Positions 35,043 through 44,412 of a stretch of 64,000 nt of DNA are shown here, one piece after another. The notes under the pieces are model-generated. The model searched no databases and was not told the DNA's origin. It worked only from the letters and a program-made list of their open reading frames with translations. The stretch lies in the NCBI GenBank assembly GCA_020634575.1, contig JACKBM010000009.1, positions 1-64,000 of the forward strand, written 5' to 3'. Source of the DNA: Ardenticatenales bacterium. GTDB taxonomy: Bacteria > Chloroflexota > Anaerolineae > Promineifilales > Promineifilaceae. Both the position numbers and the translations under genes were made by a program. Position 1 is the first letter of the stretch, and every line of letters begins with the position of its first letter.

Positions 35043-36303
35043 AAGCCTGCCGTGAACGTCTGCCCAGCATAAAAGCACCAACCACGGCTACACCCAGCAC
35101 CAGCCCCACACAAAGCAAAACCGCGCCACCTGTCACCAGCCGCGCCGCCAGGCTGGGCTGATAGGGCAACACATCATTCTGCTCCGCTACAGCCTCTTCA
35201 CCGCGCAGCGCCTCATCCACAGCCGCGACAACGCCGCTGGTCGCGGCATCGCGCTCACACTGAAATTGACCTGTCGTTTCCGAAAGATCATGGACGTTGC
35301 TGACATCAGGTAAAGAACTATCAAACGCAAAGATCGGGTCCAGGGTCATTTCCTCTGGCGAGATGACCGTGTTGAGCCGGGTCAGGTAACGATGTTTCTG
35401 AGCTAGCTCGTTCAGCAACGGTTCGTTGAAGGTTAGATTAGCCGTCGGCTGGGCATATTCGGTCACAAACGCCTGGCCATTGTTCTCGTTGGCATAACGG
35501 CTGACCAGGCCGCGGTAATTATTGCCGCCAAAATCCGAGAAAGTAATCGCCTCGTCGGGAATCTCCATGTGAGCGTAATTTTCCGGCCGGACCGGGGCGT
35601 CGCCAAAAAACCAGACCAGTACCGCCATATCCGGCAGGGCGGCCACCGCCGTCAGCCGTAGCGGGATCATCGGCTGTTCTGAGCGGTAGGTGACTTCAAT
35701 TGGCGTAATCGAATCAGCGCCTTCGCCGGGCAGCAGGCGCATGGCCAGGAAAACCATCTGCTCTTCCACATAGACATCGATCAGCGGTTCCATGGCCGGC
35801 TCCACCCGGTACTCATTTTCGCGCAGCCAGGTAATCAGCGCATCCGGGTCCTCCGAGCCAATCACGACAAAGCCAAACGGCCCCACTTCACCCTCGGCAA
35901 AGATCTCCACACCACCCCCTTCAGCCGACTCAAAGACCATGTCGGCCATGACCATCTCAGCGCACTCCGGCAGTGGCGGGGCAATGTAACGCGGGTTGGT
36001 GGCGATTTCGATCTCCGTAAACGCTGCGTCCGCCCCCTCCGGCACGGCAATATCGTCATTCGTAATGGCTGAGGGCATGGGCAGAATCCAGGAAAAATCC
36101 GGTGCGGAGCCGGTGTACTGAATCTGAATGAGGGCGGTGATGGTGCCATCGCCATTGTCACTGAAAATGATGCGTTCCGCGTTCTGGTCAACCGGTGAAT
36201 TCTGGCAGAACAGACCCCCACAGGCAGCCACCGGCTGCGGCGCCAGGCACCAGGCCAGAATCATGAGTAAACCAGCTAAAAAGAGCGCTTTCCCCTGTTT
36301 CAT
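35041..36303 (-). CDS. DUF2330 exported membrane-anchored protein
   Basis: A 420-residue protein starting at ATG 36303 behind GGAGG. It has an N-terminal signal peptide (ALFLAGLLMILAWCLAPQPVAA) followed at once by CGGLFC, the hallmark of DUF2330. The body has FSWILPMPSAITND, MRLLPGEGADSITPIEVTYRS and PLRLTAVAALPDMAVLVWFFG. One C-terminal transmembrane helix (GAVLLCVGLVLGVAVVGAFM) ends in a basic tail. The mature protein is therefore external and tethered at its C-terminus. Function of the family is unknown. Confidence 0.85.
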   Translation of the reverse strand: MKQGKALFLAGLLMILAWCLAPQPVAACGGLFCQNSPVDQNAERIIFSDNGDGTITALIQIQYTGSAPDFSWILPMPSAITNDDIAVPEGADAAFTEIEIATNPRYIAPPLPECAEMVMADMVFESAEGGGVEIFAEGEVGPFGFVVIGSEDPDALITWLRENEYRVEPAMEPLIDVYVEEQMVFLAMRLLPGEGADSITPIEVTYRSEQPMIPLRLTAVAALPDMAVLVWFFGDAPVRPENYAHMEIPDEAITFSDFGGNNYRGLVSRYANENNGQAFVTEYAQPTANLTFNEPLLNELAQKHRYLTRLNTVISPEEMTLDPIFAFDSSLPDVSNVHDLSETTGQFQCERDAATSGVVAAVDEALRGEEAVAEQNDVLPYQPSLAARLVTGGAVLLCVGLVLGVAVVGAFMLGRRSRQA

Positions 36304-36373
36304 GAAGACCTCCAACATGAATATTGGCTAAAATTCCCCGCAGCAGTATAAACCGATATCCAATTCGGGAGCA

Positions 36374-38104
36374 ATGAAAGGCATGAGACTGTTTCGCATC
36401 ACCATCCTATTTGTTATCGCCTTGACCGGCGTCATTCTCCTGACGCGCCAGGTCCAGGTTGGGCCGGAATTGGCCGAGCGCGGTGAGGCGCTGGGGGTGG
36501 CGGCACCGGCCGGTTCCCGCCTCAACGCCATCCTGACCAGTAGCCAGTCAGACGCCGGCGACGAATTTGCCGCCGCCATCCCGGTCACCATGTACGTCAG
36601 CGAACTCAGCCTCGAACCCAGGGCCGCTGAACTGTCCGTAGAACAAGAGTTGGACTCCCCCCTGAGCCTGGCCGAGCAAGCCGAGCGGCAGCAGGCGGCC
36701 CTGGACCTACCGCCCGACCCGCAAATTCAGATCGCCAGCGCCGGTCCCGAGCCAGACGCCCCCATCCTGGGCGTCAATTTTGCCGCCCTCGACTATGCTG
36801 AAACCGCCACCAACGCCCCACCCGACCCTGAGATTGCCGTCGGCCCCAACCATATCGTCGCCGTCGTCAACGTGGCCATCCAGATTTACAGCAAAACCGG
36901 CAGCGACGCGACGGCGGTTATTCCAGCCAACAACTTTTTTGGCACCCATCCGGATTGCGACGAAGGGTTGCTTTATGATCCCAATGTCGTCTTTGACGAA
37001 GAGATTGGGCGTTACCTGATCGGTTTTGACATGGGGCCGTTTTCCACCGATGGCGGCTACTGCCTGGCCGTCTCCCAGACCAGCAACCCAACGGGCGCCT
37101 GGTTCCTCTACTTCTTCCACTTGAACAACAATTCGACCTGGGTCGATTTTCCCCAGGCCGCCGTCACCGACAGCTACATCACGGTCACCGGCAACCTGTT
37201 TGACTATGTGCCCAGCCCCAGCACCAATTACATGGGCGCCAAAATCTGGGCCTTCAACAAGAGCCAGCTGTACGCGGGCGGCGCCGTGGTGCCGCAATCC
37301 GCCACCCTGGGTGACGACTATTTCACCATGCAGCCGCTGCACCTTCATGGCGTCGCCGAAAGCAGCTGGCCACGCCACGGCCAGCGCATCTACTTCCTGG
37401 CTGACCAATTTGACGGCGCTCATTACTCGCTGTTTGTCTGGGAACCGGGCAACGTGCCGGTCCTGGTCAACGAGATCAATCTCGGTCAGGGTGGCTTCCC
37501 CATCAATGTGCCGCAGAACGGCCCCGGCTTATTGCGGGCCAACGATTACCGGCTCCTGGACTTTGAATACCGCAACAATTATGGCTGGCTGACACAGACC
37601 GTCTCCTGCAATCCTGGCGGCGGCACCAGCAATTGCCTGCGCTGGGCCCAGATCCTGCTGGTGAATGGTCAGCTGGGACCGGCCGGTAGCGGCACCTACG
37701 GCTCCAGCAGCGAACACCGCATCTACCCGGATCTGGCGATCAACCGCTGCAACGATCTAGTGATTGGCTACACGAAGTCTTCGACGAGCAGTTTTCCGGG
37801 CATCTGGTTTACCGGCCGGAAACAGCTGGATTCGGCCGGCACGCTCCAGGCGGAGGCCCAGCTCAAAGCCGGCGAAATTGCCTACACCTCCTTCGCCTCA
37901 GACCCCTCCCCTCATCGCTGGGGCGACTACACCGGCATGACAATTGACCCGGATGGTCTCCGCTTCTGGTACATTGGCGAATATAGCAAGGATATCGCCA
38001 CAGCTTCGCGCTGGGGCACCTACATCGGCGCCTTCACCTATCCGAATTGCCAGCCGATCAATGTGACAGACAGGCTGTATTTGCCGATATTGGCCAGACC
38101 GTAG
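36374..38104 (+). CDS. Secreted repeat/propeller-like protein with YLPI C-terminal tail
   Basis: A 576-residue protein with an N-terminal signal anchor (FRITILFVIALTGVILLTRQ). A low-complexity region follows to about residue 120, then a beta-rich domain opening with PPDPEIAVGPNHIVAVVN and repeating YLIGFDM, VTDSYITVTGN and RIYFLADQ-type strands with several Cys. No catalytic motif is recognised; the fold may be a sialidase-like propeller. The protein ends in DRLYLPILARP, resembling the short YLPL/YLPI C-terminal signature of many exported Chloroflexota proteins. An SD (GGGAG) precedes the ATG. Confidence 0.7.
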   Translation: MKGMRLFRITILFVIALTGVILLTRQVQVGPELAERGEALGVAAPAGSRLNAILTSSQSDAGDEFAAAIPVTMYVSELSLEPRAAELSVEQELDSPLSLAEQAERQQAALDLPPDPQIQIASAGPEPDAPILGVNFAALDYAETATNAPPDPEIAVGPNHIVAVVNVAIQIYSKTGSDATAVIPANNFFGTHPDCDEGLLYDPNVVFDEEIGRYLIGFDMGPFSTDGGYCLAVSQTSNPTGAWFLYFFHLNNNSTWVDFPQAAVTDSYITVTGNLFDYVPSPSTNYMGAKIWAFNKSQLYAGGAVVPQSATLGDDYFTMQPLHLHGVAESSWPRHGQRIYFLADQFDGAHYSLFVWEPGNVPVLVNEINLGQGGFPINVPQNGPGLLRANDYRLLDFEYRNNYGWLTQTVSCNPGGGTSNCLRWAQILLVNGQLGPAGSGTYGSSSEHRIYPDLAINRCNDLVIGYTKSSTSSFPGIWFTGRKQLDSAGTLQAEAQLKAGEIAYTSFASDPSPHRWGDYTGMTIDPDGLRFWYIGEYSKDIATASRWGTYIGAFTYPNCQPINVTDRLYLPILARP

Positions 38105-38225
38105 TGAAAATAACGCGTCGTTTTTAGCGCCTGTCTCGTTGTATATGCTGTAGCAGTTCATCAGCCGGTCCACCGTTGTCCCCAACATTGTAGCCGGACC
38201 GGCCGGTGACCTGATTACCTGAAAA

Positions 38226-38310
38226 CCCGTAGGGGCTACCGTTACAGCGGCAAACCGTAACGGGAAAAGGGGTGCTGGGGTCAGATTGGCGACAGCACCC
38301 CTCTTTTTTT
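38226..38310 (+). ncRNA. Candidate structured leader or small RNA ending in a terminator
   Basis: In the 323-bp gap 38105-38427. A hairpin CCGTTAC/GTAACGG (38239-38245 with 38257-38263, 11-nt loop) and a small GTAG/CTAC hairpin precede a strong terminator. No family consensus is recognised and no clear promoter is seen upstream. It lies 118 nt before the small membrane protein gene. A CCGGCCGG octamer occurs upstream at about 38200. Confidence 0.4.
38268..38310 (+). terminator. Strong intrinsic terminator
   Basis: AGGGGTGCTG (38268-38277) pairs perfectly with CAGCACCCCT (38293-38302), with a 15-nt loop and a T run at 38304-38310. It could end the secreted-protein transcript or act as an attenuator for 38428. 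Confidence 0.8.
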
Positions 38311-38427
38311 GCGCCGGATTTTGATGATTACTGCCTCAGCGCCGGTTTTTGCTCAGACAATTCCTTGCCGGATGGAACTAGTGATCATAACATGATCCCA
38401 TTGAGTGAAACCCTGTCTGGAGGAAAC

Positions 38428-38760
38428 ATGAATACCAAATTGTCACAAAAACAATGGATTACATTTGGCCTGGCCGTCGCTACTGGTGTGATTCACCTCA
38501 TTCTGGGACTTACCGCCGCCGGCACGGACATCATCTTTATTCTCAATGGGCTTGGTTTTCTAGGGCTTATCGCAGCACTATACATTCTGCCCCAAACAAA
38601 AAGCCTGCGTCCGCAAATCAGGTGGGCGTTACTTGGCTATACCGCCCTGACCTTTATTCTCTACTTCGTCATCAATCCGGATGCATTTACCAGCCCGCTG
38701 GGGCTGCTCACCAAAGCCATTGAACTTGGGTTAATGGTAATGCTCTGGCTGGATCGGTAA
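38428..38760 (+). CDS. Small membrane protein with four helices, unknown function
   Basis: A 110-residue protein starting at ATG 38428, behind the strong SD GGAGG. Hydrophobic segments cover nearly the whole length (ITFGLAVATGVIHLILGL, IIFILNGLGFLGLIAALYIL, WALLGYTALTFILYFVI, AIELGLMVMLWL). It resembles small DoxX-size integral membrane proteins, but I cannot assign a family. It stands alone and converges with the FAD enzyme gene. Confidence 0.7.
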   Translation: MNTKLSQKQWITFGLAVATGVIHLILGLTAAGTDIIFILNGLGFLGLIAALYILPQTKSLRPQIRWALLGYTALTFILYFVINPDAFTSPLGLLTKAIELGLMVMLWLDR

Positions 38761-38800
38761 GCGCTACCGGCCGATCTCACGTTACATTTCGCCCGGCGGA

Positions 38801-40576
38801 TTAATTGCCGTTTTCCGCAAAAACATTGTTGCGTATGCCGAAGATATTCTTCGGGTCATTCGCCTGCTTGATGCTCTTGATCATCTCGATACTGGCGTCT
38901 GACAACGTCTGTTCCATGAAGTCGCTGCGTAGCTTGCCCACGCCGTGATGGTGCGAGATAGAGCCGCCCGCGTCCAGAATCGTCTGGCGCAGCGACTTCT
39001 CAATCTTGGCAAAAATCTCATCCGGATGCTCAACGCCAAGGGTCGAGAAGCCATGGGTGAAGTAGATGCAGACGCCCGTGTGGTAAAGCTGCGTCACCCG
39101 CGGTGAAATATACGGCTTGCCCGGTAAGCCAAACGCTTTATGCTGCCGGTCCACTTCAACCGCCACGGCGTTGCAAACATCCATGACCTTGCTCCAGGGC
39201 ACCGTCGTCTCATACGTCTCGCCAATGATGTTGTACTCGGCAAAAAAATCGCGAATATAGGCGATGGCGTAGGTGAGCATGTAGCCCCGCTTGCCGTTGC
39301 CCTCGCCGCCGGCCATGCCCCGGTATTTTTTGGCGATCTTGTAGACGGTTTTTTCCTGGAAAGCGACCTCGTCCTTCGTCCCTTCCATCAACACGGTTGC
39401 CGCACATAGTTCGTGCGGGTCAAACCCCTTCAGATTAACCACCACTAACTTCTGAATTTCGGACATGATCTTGTCCGAAGTTGTCGGCTTGGGCTTCAAC
39501 GCGGAGCCAAAGCGGAACTGGACATTGTCCAGGAGCCGGATGCTGGCCGGGAAAACACCAGTCTGGGCCAGCTCATACAGGAATTTCACCCCAGTTTCAA
39601 AGTCCGGAAACACAATGGACCCGTAACGGGTCACGTCCGGCAATTTGTGAATGCGAATGACGGCCTTAGTGATGAGGCCCAGGTTGCCCTCGCTGCCAAA
39701 CAGGATGTTCTGCGGCCGCATCCCAACCGAGATACGCGGCATCGACACCTGCTGCTCAATCACTCCATTTGGCGTCACCATCGTCACGTTCTCGACGATA
39801 TCTTCAATGTTGCCGTAACGGTTTTTCTTCATGCCGCTGGCGTTGGTGGCGATCCAGCCGCCCAGCGTAGACAGTTCCATGCTGTCCGGCTCATGACCGG
39901 AGATAAATCCTTCCACCGCCAGCGCTTCTTCCAGATCCGAGCCGGTGATGCCGGCCTGCACACAGGCGCGGAAATTTTCGCGGTCGATCCAGAGGATCTT
40001 GTTCAGGCGCAGGGTGTTGACCATGACGATCATGCGCTTCTCGTGGACCGGCAGCTTCAGGGCGCAACTCACGCTGGTGCCGCCGCCGTAGGGAACGAGG
40101 CAGACATCATGCTCGTCGGCCAGCTTAATCAACTTGACCGCATCCTCTTCTTCTTCCAGGAAGAACACCAGGTCGGCATACCGCTCCAGCTCGCCGTAAA
40201 GCACCTTGTAAACTTCATCCGCCGTCGTCTGGCCATGGCTGTGGATACGCCGTTGGCGATCGTCAAGGGTGTACTTGCTTTCGGCAAAGTTCGCCTTGAG
40301 AGCAGCCAGGAATGGCTCATTGATGTGCGGGGGATGGACCGGTTTGTTCTCCCGCTCCGGCTTCATGTTTTTGGGATCAACCTTGATGTCGAGGATTTCC
40401 TCGGCAAAGGGCATCAGACCCGGCATTTCCGTACCGGAGAGCGCATAGCGCGCGCCCGTCATCAGGACGGAGCCATCCTCTTGCAGGACCATGCGCGAAT
40501 CAGCAAAGCCCCAGCGATGATCATAGACGGTGTTATCAAGTTTGCCGGACTTTTTGTCCAGGGATTTATCAGCCAT
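38801..40576 (-). CDS. FAD-binding oxidase of the alkyldihydroxyacetonephosphate synthase (AGPS) type
   Basis: A 591-residue protein starting at ATG 40576 behind AGGAG. It has the PCMH/VAO FAD domain (VCLVPYGGGTSVSCAL, WIDRENFRACVQAGITGSDLE, GHEPDSMELSTLGGWIATNA, ASGMKKNRYGNIEDIVE) and the VAO C-terminal domain with the active-site His cluster SISHHHGVGK. These motifs match AGPS, which exchanges an acyl for an alkyl chain on dihydroxyacetone phosphate, the committed step of ether lipid synthesis. Bacterial homologues may act on other substrates. No acyltransferase or reductase partner is adjacent. Confidence 0.87.
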   Translation of the reverse strand: MADKSLDKKSGKLDNTVYDHRWGFADSRMVLQEDGSVLMTGARYALSGTEMPGLMPFAEEILDIKVDPKNMKPERENKPVHPPHINEPFLAALKANFAESKYTLDDRQRRIHSHGQTTADEVYKVLYGELERYADLVFFLEEEEDAVKLIKLADEHDVCLVPYGGGTSVSCALKLPVHEKRMIVMVNTLRLNKILWIDRENFRACVQAGITGSDLEEALAVEGFISGHEPDSMELSTLGGWIATNASGMKKNRYGNIEDIVENVTMVTPNGVIEQQVSMPRISVGMRPQNILFGSEGNLGLITKAVIRIHKLPDVTRYGSIVFPDFETGVKFLYELAQTGVFPASIRLLDNVQFRFGSALKPKPTTSDKIMSEIQKLVVVNLKGFDPHELCAATVLMEGTKDEVAFQEKTVYKIAKKYRGMAGGEGNGKRGYMLTYAIAYIRDFFAEYNIIGETYETTVPWSKVMDVCNAVAVEVDRQHKAFGLPGKPYISPRVTQLYHTGVCIYFTHGFSTLGVEHPDEIFAKIEKSLRQTILDAGGSISHHHGVGKLRSDFMEQTLSDASIEMIKSIKQANDPKNIFGIRNNVFAENGN

Positions 40577-40692
40577 TTCGTCTCCTACTTCCACCGGCCG
40601 GTCCCGGCAGCCAGATCATTTCAAATAGCACACTGCCACCAGCCAACTGGGACCAATTGTAGCCAATTCATGGCCGCAGGACACAAACGGGG

Positions 40693-42063
40693 CTAAAGAC
40701 CGCGTCGCACCGCCAGGACACCGAACAGACCCAGCAGCACCAGCCCGCCAATCACCCAGTTCAAAGGCGACACACCCGCGTCCGTTCCGGCTTCAGTTGC
40801 CTCAGCCGGTGTCGGCGAAGGGGCCACCCGCTCGCCACCCGAAATCGGCCGAGCTGTAGGCGGCGCCACAGTCACCTGGGCGACAGCCTGTGGCGTCGGA
40901 CTGGCCGGAGCCAGTGTCGGCGTTGCCGTAGCGGCCGGCGTGGGCGGAATCGGCGTTTCGGTCGGGCTGGGCAGCGGCCGGATGCGCAGTTCCTGGTTGA
41001 TTTGCAGGACCGCATCACTGGCCAGGTTGTTCCAGCTGAGCAGCTGCTCCAGGCTTAACCCGTATTGGATGGCAATCGACCAGAGCGTCTCACCACTCTG
41101 CACATAATGCGTCTGCTGGGGCGTCGGCGTGGGCGGCAACGGCTGCCCTTCTTGCCAATGAACAATCAGCTCATCGCCGGGCCGTAACAGATAATTAATA
41201 TCCAGCTGGTTGTAATAAAGGATTTCCGTCAGCGTCAGATCGTAGCGGGCGGCAATTGACCAGAGTGTTTCCCCTTCCCGCGCGATATGGGTCGATGGCG
41301 GCGTGGGCGTGGGCGGCGGCTCCTGCCCTTCGCCAAGCTGCACAATCACCTCATCTCCCGGCACCAGAAAACCACCCGACTCCAGCCCATTGATGAGCAG
41401 GATATAGTTAAGGTCAACCTCATAGACAGCCGCAATTGCCCAGGCCGTCTGCCCTTCCTGCACCACATGGATTATCGAGCCGTCTTCATTGGGCGGGCTG
41501 ATCTCAATCGGCGTCACATAAAGAGGCGCCGGCGAATCATCCGGCACCGCCGGGGCCGACGGGGCATAGCTATCCGGTACACCCACGACCAGGGCATAAA
41601 AATTCTGGTCAAAGCCCTGGGCAAAGCCGGTGCCAGCCTCAATGTAGCGCGATGTGAGCAAGGTATTGAGGTGAACGGGCGAGTTGATCCACCAGATTAA
41701 CCCGTTCCGCGGCGTCAATTTGGTCCCACCGACGATATTCTCGGCAACCCAGCCCACGTAGCCGTACGAGGAAGCCCGGTCATACGGGCTGGACCCACCG
41801 TAGCCCGTGTGCGAATAGACATTGAACGTGGCCATGTAGCCGGCCTGCTCCTGGGCCGCCGAGGCCAGCGCCCCATTCCAGGTGAACGCGGGCAGACCAT
41901 TTTCAGCCCGAAACTGATTAATCTGATTGAAGATTTCCTGGGCAGGCGATTGAGCCACGACGGGCGGTGGGGCCGGCAGCCGGGCCAACAGGGTGATGAT
42001 CAGACCAGCCAGGGCGGCCAAACAGAGGCGCCAGGCCAGCTGAGGGCGTCTTGTAGCAAACAT
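40693..42063 (-). CDS. Exported CAP-domain protein with three LysM modules
   Basis: A 456-residue protein starting at ATG 42063. A signal peptide (LCLAALAGLIITLLARLPAP) leads to a CAP/SCP domain (residues ~40-165: IFNQINQFRAENGLPAFTWN, YSHTGY, AENIVGG) with the family His. Three LysM modules of about 45 residues follow (IIHVVQEGQTAWAIAAVY, THIAREGETLWSIAARYD and THYVQSGETLWSIAIQYG), separated by Pro/Thr linkers. A Pro/Thr/Ala-rich stalk and a C-terminal membrane helix end it. LysM binds peptidoglycan glycan, so the protein should sit in or on the wall. No SD is visible; TATATT lies 7 nt upstream. Confidence 0.9.
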   Translation of the reverse strand: MFATRRPQLAWRLCLAALAGLIITLLARLPAPPPVVAQSPAQEIFNQINQFRAENGLPAFTWNGALASAAQEQAGYMATFNVYSHTGYGGSSPYDRASSYGYVGWVAENIVGGTKLTPRNGLIWWINSPVHLNTLLTSRYIEAGTGFAQGFDQNFYALVVGVPDSYAPSAPAVPDDSPAPLYVTPIEISPPNEDGSIIHVVQEGQTAWAIAAVYEVDLNYILLINGLESGGFLVPGDEVIVQLGEGQEPPPTPTPPSTHIAREGETLWSIAARYDLTLTEILYYNQLDINYLLRPGDELIVHWQEGQPLPPTPTPQQTHYVQSGETLWSIAIQYGLSLEQLLSWNNLASDAVLQINQELRIRPLPSPTETPIPPTPAATATPTLAPASPTPQAVAQVTVAPPTARPISGGERVAPSPTPAEATEAGTDAGVSPLNWVIGGLVLLGLFGVLAVRRGL

Positions 42064-42070
42064 GGGGCCA

Positions 42071-42076
42071 AATATA
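42071..42076 (-). promoter_or_regulatory. -10 element directly before the CAP/LysM gene
   Basis: On the minus strand TATATT ends seven bases before ATG 42063 and no SD intervenes, suggesting a leaderless transcript. Confidence 0.45.
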
Positions 42077-42092
42077 GCCAAATCGGGCTAAC

Positions 42093-42148
42093 CGTCAAAA
42101 ACGATAATGTGCTCCTCAGGAGGGTCGAGGAGCACATTATCCTTGACG
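42093..42148. repeat. Inverted repeat in the divergent intergenic region
   Basis: GATAATGTGCTCCT (42103-42116) and AGGAGCACATTATC (42128-42141) are perfect 14-bp arms. They are extended by CGTCAA (42093-42098) and TTGACG (42143-42148). It is 30 nt from the CAP/LysM start codon. It could be an operator, a terminator-like hairpin or a small mobile-element remnant. The remaining 42149-42467 holds no gene I can support. Confidence 0.75.
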
Positions 42149-42467
42149 AACGCAGTGCAGGTAAGATGCCCGCTGTTCAAGGGCGCTGCACAACAGGGGA
42201 AGAGGAACCGGTAGACCGTGCCTGGTACAGGGAGCCAGTGCCCGATCTCACAGTTTTAAGGGAAGAGAGAGTATTCCCATATTGCCGCCAGAGCGGAGTT
42301 CCAATCAACCCTAACGACAATGGGAGCATTATAGCGACTACTGTTCTTTTTGGCAACAGTTTGGTGTCATTTTGGGGTCATTTTTGGCAAATTGCCGTGG
42401 TAAAACAGCAGATGCGCTAAAATGGGGCATCACATAGTGGGGCTCGATGGCGCCCCGGGAGGTTGGC

Positions 42468-43263
42468 ATGATGAGCGAACATGAGGCAGGGCCGGTATTG
42501 TTTTCCGTTGAAGCGGGGGTTGGCATCATTACCCTGAACCGGCCGGATGTCGGCAACAGCATGAACCTGGCCCTGATGCAACAGCTCCAGGCCGCCGTCG
42601 GCCGCTGTTTCACCGATCCGGCCATCCGCGCCGTGTTGCTAACCGGCCGGGGCAAACTGTTCTCCGGCGGCGGCGACCTCCAGGAATTCAACGACCAGAC
42701 CGACCTGGCCGCCTACCTGCGCGGCATGACCCACGCCCTGCACAACAGCATTTCGATGTTGCTGCGTATGAACAAGCCGGTCATCGCCGCCGTCAACGGC
42801 ACCGCCGGTGGCGCCGGCTTCAGCCTGGCCTGCGCCTGCGACCTCGTCTACGCCGCCGAAAACGCCAAATTCACCATGGCTTACACGATGGCCGGCCTAT
42901 CGCCCGACGGCTCCTCCACCTACACCCTGCCCCGCCTCGTCGGCGCCCGCCGCGCCCTGGAGCTCGCCCTCACCAACCGCCGCCTCAGCGCCGCCGAGGC
43001 ACTGGAATGGGGCATCGTCACCCAGGTCTGCGCTGCTGATTCGGTCTACGCCGAGGCGCTGACCCTGGCCCAACAGCTCGCCGCCGGCCCCACCTCGCCT
43101 TCGGCACGGCCAAACGGCTCATCCACGAATCCCTCAACGAGACCCCGGAAAGCCAGATGGAAGCCGAAGCCGCCGGCATCATGGCTATGGCTGCCACCAC
43201 GACGGCCGCGAAGGTATCGCCGCCTTCATGGCCAAACGCAAGCCAGCGTTCACAGGTTCCTAA
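42468..43263 (+). pseudogene. Enoyl-CoA hydratase/isomerase family, two frameshifts near the 3' end
   Basis: The first ~207 residues are a good crotonase: TLNRPDVGNSMNLALM, the oxyanion-hole motif GKLFSGGGDLQEF, AAVNGTAGGAGFSLACACDL and the PDGSSTYTLPRLVG region. SD GGGAGG precedes ATG 42468. Near 43090 the frame shifts (CCCACCTCGCC; one more C restores LAFGTAKRLIHESLNETPES). A second shift near 43196 (one more C restores DGREGIAAFMAKRKPAFTGS and the TAA at 43261). Both look like single-base losses, from decay or consensus error; repaired, the enzyme would have about 264 residues. The catalytic Glu positions of true hydratases are not clear here. Confidence 0.8.
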
Positions 43264-43374
43264 ATCATTCAGTGGTTGCTTCCCATTATCCGGCGCTCGC
43301 TACAGCGCCGCCGCCGCGCAACACTCCACCTGTCATCCCGAAGGACCCCGTTCCGGCATCAACAGCGTCAAGCC
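43264..43374. other. Gap between the two damaged convergent genes
   Basis: Contains CCTGTCATCCCGAAGGACCC, a relative of the dispersed TGTCAT repeat. No gene is visible on either strand. Confidence 0.4.
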
Positions 43375-44412
43375 TCAGGGGCTGCCAAGACCAGCGAGGC
43401 TGTAGATCGCAACCTCTGCAAAGTCCAAATTGGGGAGCACCATACTGCTCCCACAGCAGCGCAATCGCCGCCACCGGTCTGGCCCCAGAGGTGGGCCGAA
43501 GCTCAGCTTTGCGCCGGCAGCAGCCAGCCCCTGCAATCGCGGCAGCACGCCGCCGGATCACCCACGACGCCGATTTGCAGCATCTGGTCGGTGACCAGGG
43601 TCAGGGGCGCGATTGGTGTTGCCATCCTGCTGCATGGCCTGCTCGATGGGGCCGAAGTCGACCTGGGTCAGGCCGAGTCGTTCCAGGATAAGGGGGCTAA
43701 GCGAAGGGCCGTAGTAGGCGATCTTCTCGGCCAGGACCTCGCGCGCTGCGGCGTGGTCAGCGGCCAGGGAGACCCAGATGCAGGCGGCCAGATCCAGCTC
43801 GCCCAGCTCAGCCGGCCGCTTGGCTTCACCGGCCGCGATCAGGGGGCGCACAGTCTCGTAATGTTCGGGCGGGAAAAGCAGGGGCAGGGCGCCATCGGCC
43901 AGTTCACCGGTCAGCCGCAGCATCGCCGGCCCCATCGCGCCGACGTAGATCAGGCGTCACCCGCGGCGCCGGAAGCGGAGATATGCTTCATCCGTCCACT
44001 GTAGAAAATGGCCCTCAAAGCGGACGCGTTCACCGCGCAGGAGGCGGCGAATGGCCAGGATGGTTTCGCGCAGGGCCTGAACCGGCCGGTCATGGGCCAG
44101 CCCCACCCAACCCAGAAAATCAGCTGCGCCGGCTGCCAGCCCCAGGTTAAAGCGGTTGCCGCTCAACTCATCCATCGTCGCCGCCAGCATCGCCAGCTCG
44201 GCCGGGTTGATGGTGTAGGGGTTAAAAATGCAGCTGCCCAGCTCGATTCGCTCGGTGTGTGTGGCCAGGGCGGCCAACAAGGCCGGTGCGCTGCGTAGAA
44301 AGAGGTCGTTGCTGACCCAAAATTGGTCAAAACCAGCCGCTTCCGCCGCCTGGGCCAGCCGAATCGTCTGGGCCACCGGCAGATCGTTGTTGATGCGGAT
44401 GCTAAAGCGCAT
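43375..44412 (-). pseudogene. LLM-class flavin/F420-dependent oxidoreductase, multiply frameshifted
   Basis: The start is ATG 44412 (SD GGGAG), with a good luciferase-like N-terminus: MRFSIRINNDLPVAQTIRLA, WVSNDLFLRSAPALLAALA, LGSCIFNPYTINPAELA, GNRFNLGLAAGA. A TGA interrupts the frame at 43957 after AYLRFR, consistent with two compensating indels. The same frame then resumes (LIYVGAMGPAMLRLTGELAD ... LERLGLTQVDFGPIEQA). Further shifts near 43617 and 43550 separate PIAPLTLVTDQMLQIGVVGDP, VLPRLQGLAAAGAKLSFGPP and PVAAIALLWEQYGAPQF. All parts are present in order, so this is one gene of about 330 codons with several small indels. The 3' limit is approximate. Confidence 0.8.

Noticed and set aside
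39647..40696. A 349-codon plus-strand open frame
   Set aside because: It is antisense to the AGPS-type gene; the complement of its conserved codons explains the frame.
42468..43263. Programmed frameshift in the enoyl-CoA hydratase gene
   Set aside because: No slippery heptamer or downstream structure is evident, and two separate shifts plus damage in the neighbouring gene favour decay or sequence error.
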